Source of the DNA: JAFGKM01 sp964403465
GTDB taxonomy: Bacteria > Ratteibacteria > UBA8468 > B48-G9 > JAFGKM01
NCBI GenBank assembly: GCA_964403465.1
Contig: CAYOFY010000030.1
Span: forward strand, 1-17,643
Length of the DNA stretch: 17,643 nucleotides
Reading direction: 5' to 3'
Below the pieces are notes generated by a model. That model was not told where the DNA came from. It saw nothing but the letters and a program-made list of their open reading frames with translations, and searched no databases. Position 1 is the stretch's first letter; each line of letters starts with the position of its first letter. Shown here piece by piece: positions 14,374-17,643 of this stretch. Made by a program: the position numbers and the translations under genes.

Positions 14374-15633
14374 CTACTCGTATCTTCTTACCATATCCAT
14401 CACCATTTCAGTCCATTCCCATAAGCGCCGTGGTTCATGGCGGACTGTACTGATATCCTTAAGTATGATTTCAAGTTTTTCTCCTTTCGTGACATCCAGC
14501 ACCTCCTCTATCTGTTTCTTTGCGCTCTCCTTCGCCCATTTGTTTTCCGTAGCCAGAAAGGCGGGATTCGGCTTGAAGGAAAAGATAAAACGTCCGTTAA
14601 TGGCTTCAGCCCCGGTTTTTATATCAACCCATGGGGACATTGAAATTTTTCTGAGTTTCGTAAGATGTCTGGCCGCAATGTCTACCTTGCGGTGCAGCGG
14701 CTCGCAGCATCCGTAATAAGTCAGGCCCGCCCTGTTGAGATATCTTTTTTCATACTGCAGGGCAAATTCCTCGTGCATTGCCGGCGACACTTCCGAGAAT
14801 ATCTGGGACATGCCGCCGCTCCACAGGTCAGAGAGTCTGACATGCCGGGGATCGCAGTCCGGTTGAGGGAGCTGGTCGGTGAATCCCAGCCCCCCGTTGC
14901 CGACAACGTGATTGCCGCTGCCAGGGGAAAAAAGGTTCAGATTTACCATCTGGTCAAGCATATCGCAGTATGCGGTTGCAAGACGGTCAATCAGTTTATG
15001 GATGTAGGCGGGGCGCATTGCAAGGTCAAGAAGTATCTGTCCCGGGTCGCAAAGCATGGCGAGCAAATCCCACGGTGCAAATCCGAAACTCACCGGACCG
15101 CTTCTTTTCACAGCCATTATGCCGTCCATGATTTCGCTGGTCCATTCGTATTCTCTTTCAGCCCCGGCATAATCGCAGGAGACGACAGGTGTCTTAATCT
15201 TTTCTATATCCGCCTCACCGGAAATCTGGATGCGGTAGTGGGAGGAAGGGACTCCCTTTCCGCCGTTGGAAGGAACTATTTCTCTTTCCACCGCCACGCC
15301 AAAGCCGGTATTGTTTATGATGCATTCTGGGACCGTGTAATGGGGTTCAACCACCATATCCGCACGCATATGGTTCCACAGATATATGGTTTGAAGAAGA
15401 TTTTCTTCCATTTTCCGCGCTTTTTCATCCCCGGTGCGAAGAATCAATTCGCTGTCCTCGTTCATCATCTCCCACCACGGAATTTGATAGATATAAACCA
15501 TCGGCCTGACCAATTTCATATCATTGAGGCGTTTCCATTTCTCTACCGTAACATTCTGTTCTTCCAGAGCTGCAATTCCGGCGACTTTTTCAGCGAGCCC
15601 TCTCAGAATCTCCTTGTCTCTTCTCGGCAGCAT
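14374..15633 (-). CDS. URO-D-like (uroporphyrinogen decarboxylase / methyltransferase family) protein
   Basis: The 419-residue protein is a divergent URO-D-fold member. Its recognisable parts are a TIM-barrel series with GPVSFGFAPWDLLAMLCDPG (179-198), a loop LTYYGCCEPLHRKVD (304-318) in which C309, C310, E311 or H314 could bind a metal, and KISMSPWVDIKTGAE (329-343) as in distant methyltransferase relatives. It has little in common with the URO-D protein at 2352-3476 by eye, so the two are not recent duplicates. Its family is often found in sugar- or methyl-compound operons of anaerobes, with unknown substrate. AAAGGAG lies five bases before the ATG. It is the first gene of the minus operon, which is driven by the promoter at 15700-15728. 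Assignment to a specific reaction is not possible from sequence. Confidence 0.72.
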   Translation of the reverse strand: MLPRRDKEILRGLAEKVAGIAALEEQNVTVEKWKRLNDMKLVRPMVYIYQIPWWEMMNEDSELILRTGDEKARKMEENLLQTIYLWNHMRADMVVEPHYTVPECIINNTGFGVAVEREIVPSNGGKGVPSSHYRIQISGEADIEKIKTPVVSCDYAGAEREYEWTSEIMDGIMAVKRSGPVSFGFAPWDLLAMLCDPGQILLDLAMRPAYIHKLIDRLATAYCDMLDQMVNLNLFSPGSGNHVVGNGGLGFTDQLPQPDCDPRHVRLSDLWSGGMSQIFSEVSPAMHEEFALQYEKRYLNRAGLTYYGCCEPLHRKVDIAARHLTKLRKISMSPWVDIKTGAEAINGRFIFSFKPNPAFLATENKWAKESAKKQIEEVLDVTKGEKLEIILKDISTVRHEPRRLWEWTEMVMDMVRRYE

Positions 15634-15699
15634 TTGTGCTCCTTTGTAAAGGATATGGATTGATTATGGAAATGGTGAGCATTTTACCGTTTGAATTAA

Positions 15700-15728
15700 A
15701 GTATATATAGGAAATATTCCCATGTCAA
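15700..15728 (-). promoter_or_regulatory. Near-consensus sigma70-type promoter for the minus-strand operon
   Basis: Read on the minus strand, TTGACA (15728-15723) is followed after exactly 17 bases by TATACT (15705-15700, 5/6 match to TATAAT). Transcription would start near 15693, about 60 bases before the ATG at 15633. The spacer contains GGAA-ATA-TTCC (15710-15720), a small inverted repeat that could be an operator. Confidence 0.65.
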
Positions 15729-15788
15729 AGAAATCATTCTTCATCCTGACGCCGGGATTGTGAAATATTTTCAAAGGCATTGAAATAT
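15710..15788. promoter_or_regulatory. Three GAAATAT motifs with inverted repeats between divergent operons
   Basis: GAAATAT occurs at 15711-15717, 15762-15768 and 15782-15788 on the + strand. The first is inside the inverted repeat GGAAATATTCC (15710-15720). The second is inside the perfect repeat TGAAA-TAT-TTTCA (15761-15773). The third has TGAAATAT only. They lie in the 224-base divergent region between the minus operon and fhs. They may be binding sites for a shared regulator; A+T richness makes chance recurrence possible. Confidence 0.25.
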
Positions 15789-15857
15789 GATAACATTAGA
15801 CCCAATATGATTGAACACCCCTGTGTGAGATATGAGGGTAAACAAACGGAGGAATAG

Positions 15858-17552
15858 ATGTTCAGCGACCTTGAGATCGCCCAGAAGTCAAAGATGCTGG
15901 AGATTGGCGAGATAGCGCAAAAAGCGGGCATAGACGAAAAATTCCTGGAGTTGTACGGCAGGCACAAGGCGAAAGTCTCGCTTGATATAATGGACGGCTT
16001 GAAGGACAGGAAGAACGGCAAGTATGTTGACGTGACCGCAATAACGCCGACCCCCCTCGGAGAAGGGAAGACCGTAACGACCATCGGGCTTTCGCAGGCG
16101 ATAGGCAAACTTAAGAAAAGTGTATTCACCTGCATCAGGCAGCCATCCCTCGGCCCGGTATTCGGTATCAAGGGCGGTGCGGCCGGAGGCGGATATTCGC
16201 AGGTTATACCCATGGAAGACTTCAATCTGCACCTCACCGGGGATGTTCACGCGGTGGGACTTGCCCACAATCTGCTTGCTGCGTTCATAGATAACTCCCT
16301 GCTGAAGAAAAACCCGCTTGACATGGACCCGCTTTCCATAACCTGGCGCAGGGTTGTTGACGTTTCGGACAGGTCGTTGAGAAGCATAGTGATAGGACTG
16401 GGCGGCAAGGAACACGGCATCCCCAGGGAAACCGGATTTGACATAACGGTTGCTTCAGAGGTTATGGCGATACTTGCCCTCACGGACGGATTACCGGATT
16501 TGCGCAAACGTCTGGGACATATCATAGTTGCGCAGTCAGGAAAGCGAATGCCTGTGACCGCGGAAGACCTTAAGGCCGCCGGAGCCATGGCAGTGCTTCT
16601 GAAAGATGCCATAAAACCTACGCTGATGCAGACGCTTGAACATACACCCGTATTTGTCCACGCAGGCCCTTTTGCCAACATAGCGCACGGCAACAGTTCC
16701 ATCATAGCAGACAGGATCGCCCTGAAACTGGCCGATTATGTTGTAACGGAAAGCGGTTTCGGCGCAGACTGCGGTATGGAAAAATTCATGGACATCAAGT
16801 GCAGGTACAGCGGGCTCAAGCCGGACTGCGTTGTTATCGTGTGCACCGTGAGGGCTTTGAAGATGCACAGCGGGAAATTCAGGGTTGTCCCCGGCAAACC
16901 GCTCGATAAGGGACTGGTTGCGGAGAATATAAACGCGCTGAAGGAAGGCAGCTGCAACCTGGTTAAACATATTGAGAACGCGAGACTCTTCGGTATACCG
17001 GTTGTCGTGGCTGTAAACAGGTTTACAACCGACACGGACAGGGAGATAGAAACCCTGAAGGAGATTTCACTGAAGGCCGGAGCCGATGACGTCGCAATCA
17101 GCGAAGTATGGGAGAAAGGCGGTGAAGGTGGGATAGACCTTGCGGAGAAGGTGGTTAAGAACTGCGAGAAAAAGCACGCTTTCAAAATGCTATATCCGGA
17201 CGACTGGTCTGTCAAGCAGAAGATGGAGACTATCGCCGCAAAGGTTTATGGCGCTGCAAAGGTTGAATATGCGGCACTGGCCGAAGAGAAAATAGAGACC
17301 TATACAAAGTGGGGGTTCGGACATCTTCCCATATGTATGGCAAAGACGCATCTTTCTCTTTCACACGACCCGAACATCAAGGGAAGGCCGACGGGTTTCA
17401 CCCTGCCGGTAAGGGATATACGGCTTTCCGCGGGCGCAGGATTCCTGTATCCTCTGTGCGGCGAGATGAGAACCATGCCCGGACTTCCGACTGTTCCTGC
17501 CGGCACGAAGGTGGACATAGATAGCGAAGGGAAGGTCGTCGGCCTCTTCTGA
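15858..17552 (+). CDS. fhs: Formate--tetrahydrofolate ligase (formyl-THF synthetase)
   Basis: The 564-residue enzyme makes 10-formyl-THF from formate, THF and ATP, the entry step of the methyl branch. Run in reverse it yields ATP. Family features are complete: the P-loop TPLGEGKT (65-72), IRQPSLGPVFGIKGGAAGGG, DFNLHLTGDVHAV, HAGPFANIAHGNSS, TESGFGADCGMEKFMD and the C-terminal AGAGFLYPLCGEMRTMPGLP. The length is that of a full bacterial Fhs. GGAGG five bases before the ATG supports the start. It stands about 5.9 kb to the right of metF, separated by the C45 gene and a divergent four-gene operon, rather than next to fchA as in Acetobacterium clusters. No strong promoter match is visible for it in the divergent region. 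Confidence 0.96.
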   Translation: MFSDLEIAQKSKMLEIGEIAQKAGIDEKFLELYGRHKAKVSLDIMDGLKDRKNGKYVDVTAITPTPLGEGKTVTTIGLSQAIGKLKKSVFTCIRQPSLGPVFGIKGGAAGGGYSQVIPMEDFNLHLTGDVHAVGLAHNLLAAFIDNSLLKKNPLDMDPLSITWRRVVDVSDRSLRSIVIGLGGKEHGIPRETGFDITVASEVMAILALTDGLPDLRKRLGHIIVAQSGKRMPVTAEDLKAAGAMAVLLKDAIKPTLMQTLEHTPVFVHAGPFANIAHGNSSIIADRIALKLADYVVTESGFGADCGMEKFMDIKCRYSGLKPDCVVIVCTVRALKMHSGKFRVVPGKPLDKGLVAENINALKEGSCNLVKHIENARLFGIPVVVAVNRFTTDTDREIETLKEISLKAGADDVAISEVWEKGGEGGIDLAEKVVKNCEKKHAFKMLYPDDWSVKQKMETIAAKVYGAAKVEYAALAEEKIETYTKWGFGHLPICMAKTHLSLSHDPNIKGRPTGFTLPVRDIRLSAGAGFLYPLCGEMRTMPGLPTVPAGTKVDIDSEGKVVGLF

Positions 17553-17560
17553 CGTATTCA

Positions 17561-17643
17561 TTTCATCCGTAGAACTGCGTTGGCTGCGTCGTAAACTGTC
17601 TCGGCGTATGAATTATACGCCTCCTTGTTTACTCCTTGCCGCC
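17561..17643. repeat. Palindromic, possibly dispersed element cut by the window end
   Basis: After fhs there is a nested palindrome: GGCGTAT (17603-17609) and ATACGCC (17615-17621) around a GAATT loop, with outer arms GTAAAC (17591-17596) and GTTTAC (17627-17632). There is no T-run directly after the stem, so it is not a classical intrinsic terminator, although it may stop or protect the fhs mRNA. The layout is like a REP/MITE-type repeat. It runs to the last base, so its right border is unknown. Confidence 0.45.

Noticed and set aside
14665..15663. A 332-residue open frame on the + strand
   Set aside because: It lies antisense to the URO-D-like gene, has no family features and a composition expected of a shadow frame.
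1..17643. CRISPR arrays, tRNA or rRNA genes, transposases, phage genes
   Set aside because: I saw no regularly spaced repeats, no tRNA-like cloverleaf with CCA-type end, and no transposase or phage protein motifs.

Overview
This window reads as chromosomal DNA of an uncultured, probably anaerobic bacterium. It has roughly even base composition, many AGG/AGA arginine codons and tightly packed operons with overlapping genes. Several URO-D-like proteins, a Gfo/Idh oxidoreductase, a TIM-barrel sugar isomerase and a GspC-like protein, together with acetogen-type folate genes, resemble what is found in anaerobic members of the PVC/Omnitrophota-like candidate phyla. That placement is an inference without marker genes and is weak.

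Left part (1-2351). A GspC-like PDZ protein and a radical SAM enzyme of the AmmeMemoRadiSam type lie on the + strand. A 357-base non-coding stretch follows, with a possible promoter and a hairpin-rich leader whose last hairpin could mask the next ribosome binding site.

Central part (2352-11092). This is one long + strand run: URO-D-family protein, rhamnulokinase, cyclohydrolase FchA, FolD, a fused MetV-RnfC2 protein, a second stand-alone MetV, MetF and a C45-type Ntn-hydrolase. From fchA to metF the genes overlap by 11-20 bases. The order matches the methyl-branch cassette known from Acetobacterium woodii (fchA-folD-rnfC2-metV-metF). Two features differ from that model: RnfC2 carries an extra N-terminal MetV domain, and FolD has Gln instead of the catalytic cyclohydrolase lysine (K54Q) plus D121E. 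The likely division of labour is that FchA does the cyclohydrolase step and FolD only the dehydrogenase step.

Right part (11190-15633, minus strand). A four-gene operon runs leftwards from a near-consensus sigma70-type promoter: a second URO-D-like protein, a Gfo/Idh/MocA oxidoreductase, a sugar phosphate isomerase/epimerase-like protein and a nitrilase-superfamily hydrolase with an extra N-terminal beta-rich domain. Diverging from it is fhs (15858-17552), which completes the formate-to-methyl-THF set. The last ~80 bases are a palindromic element cut by the window edge.

Together Fhs, FchA, FolD, MetF/MetV and MetV-RnfC2 interconvert formate and methyl-THF. No CO dehydrogenase/acetyl-CoA synthase, AcsE, corrinoid protein or Hdr subunit lies here. 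The window therefore does not show whether the branch runs reductively (acetogenesis or biosynthesis) or oxidatively (methyl groups, perhaps delivered by URO-D-type methyltransferases, to formate plus ATP).
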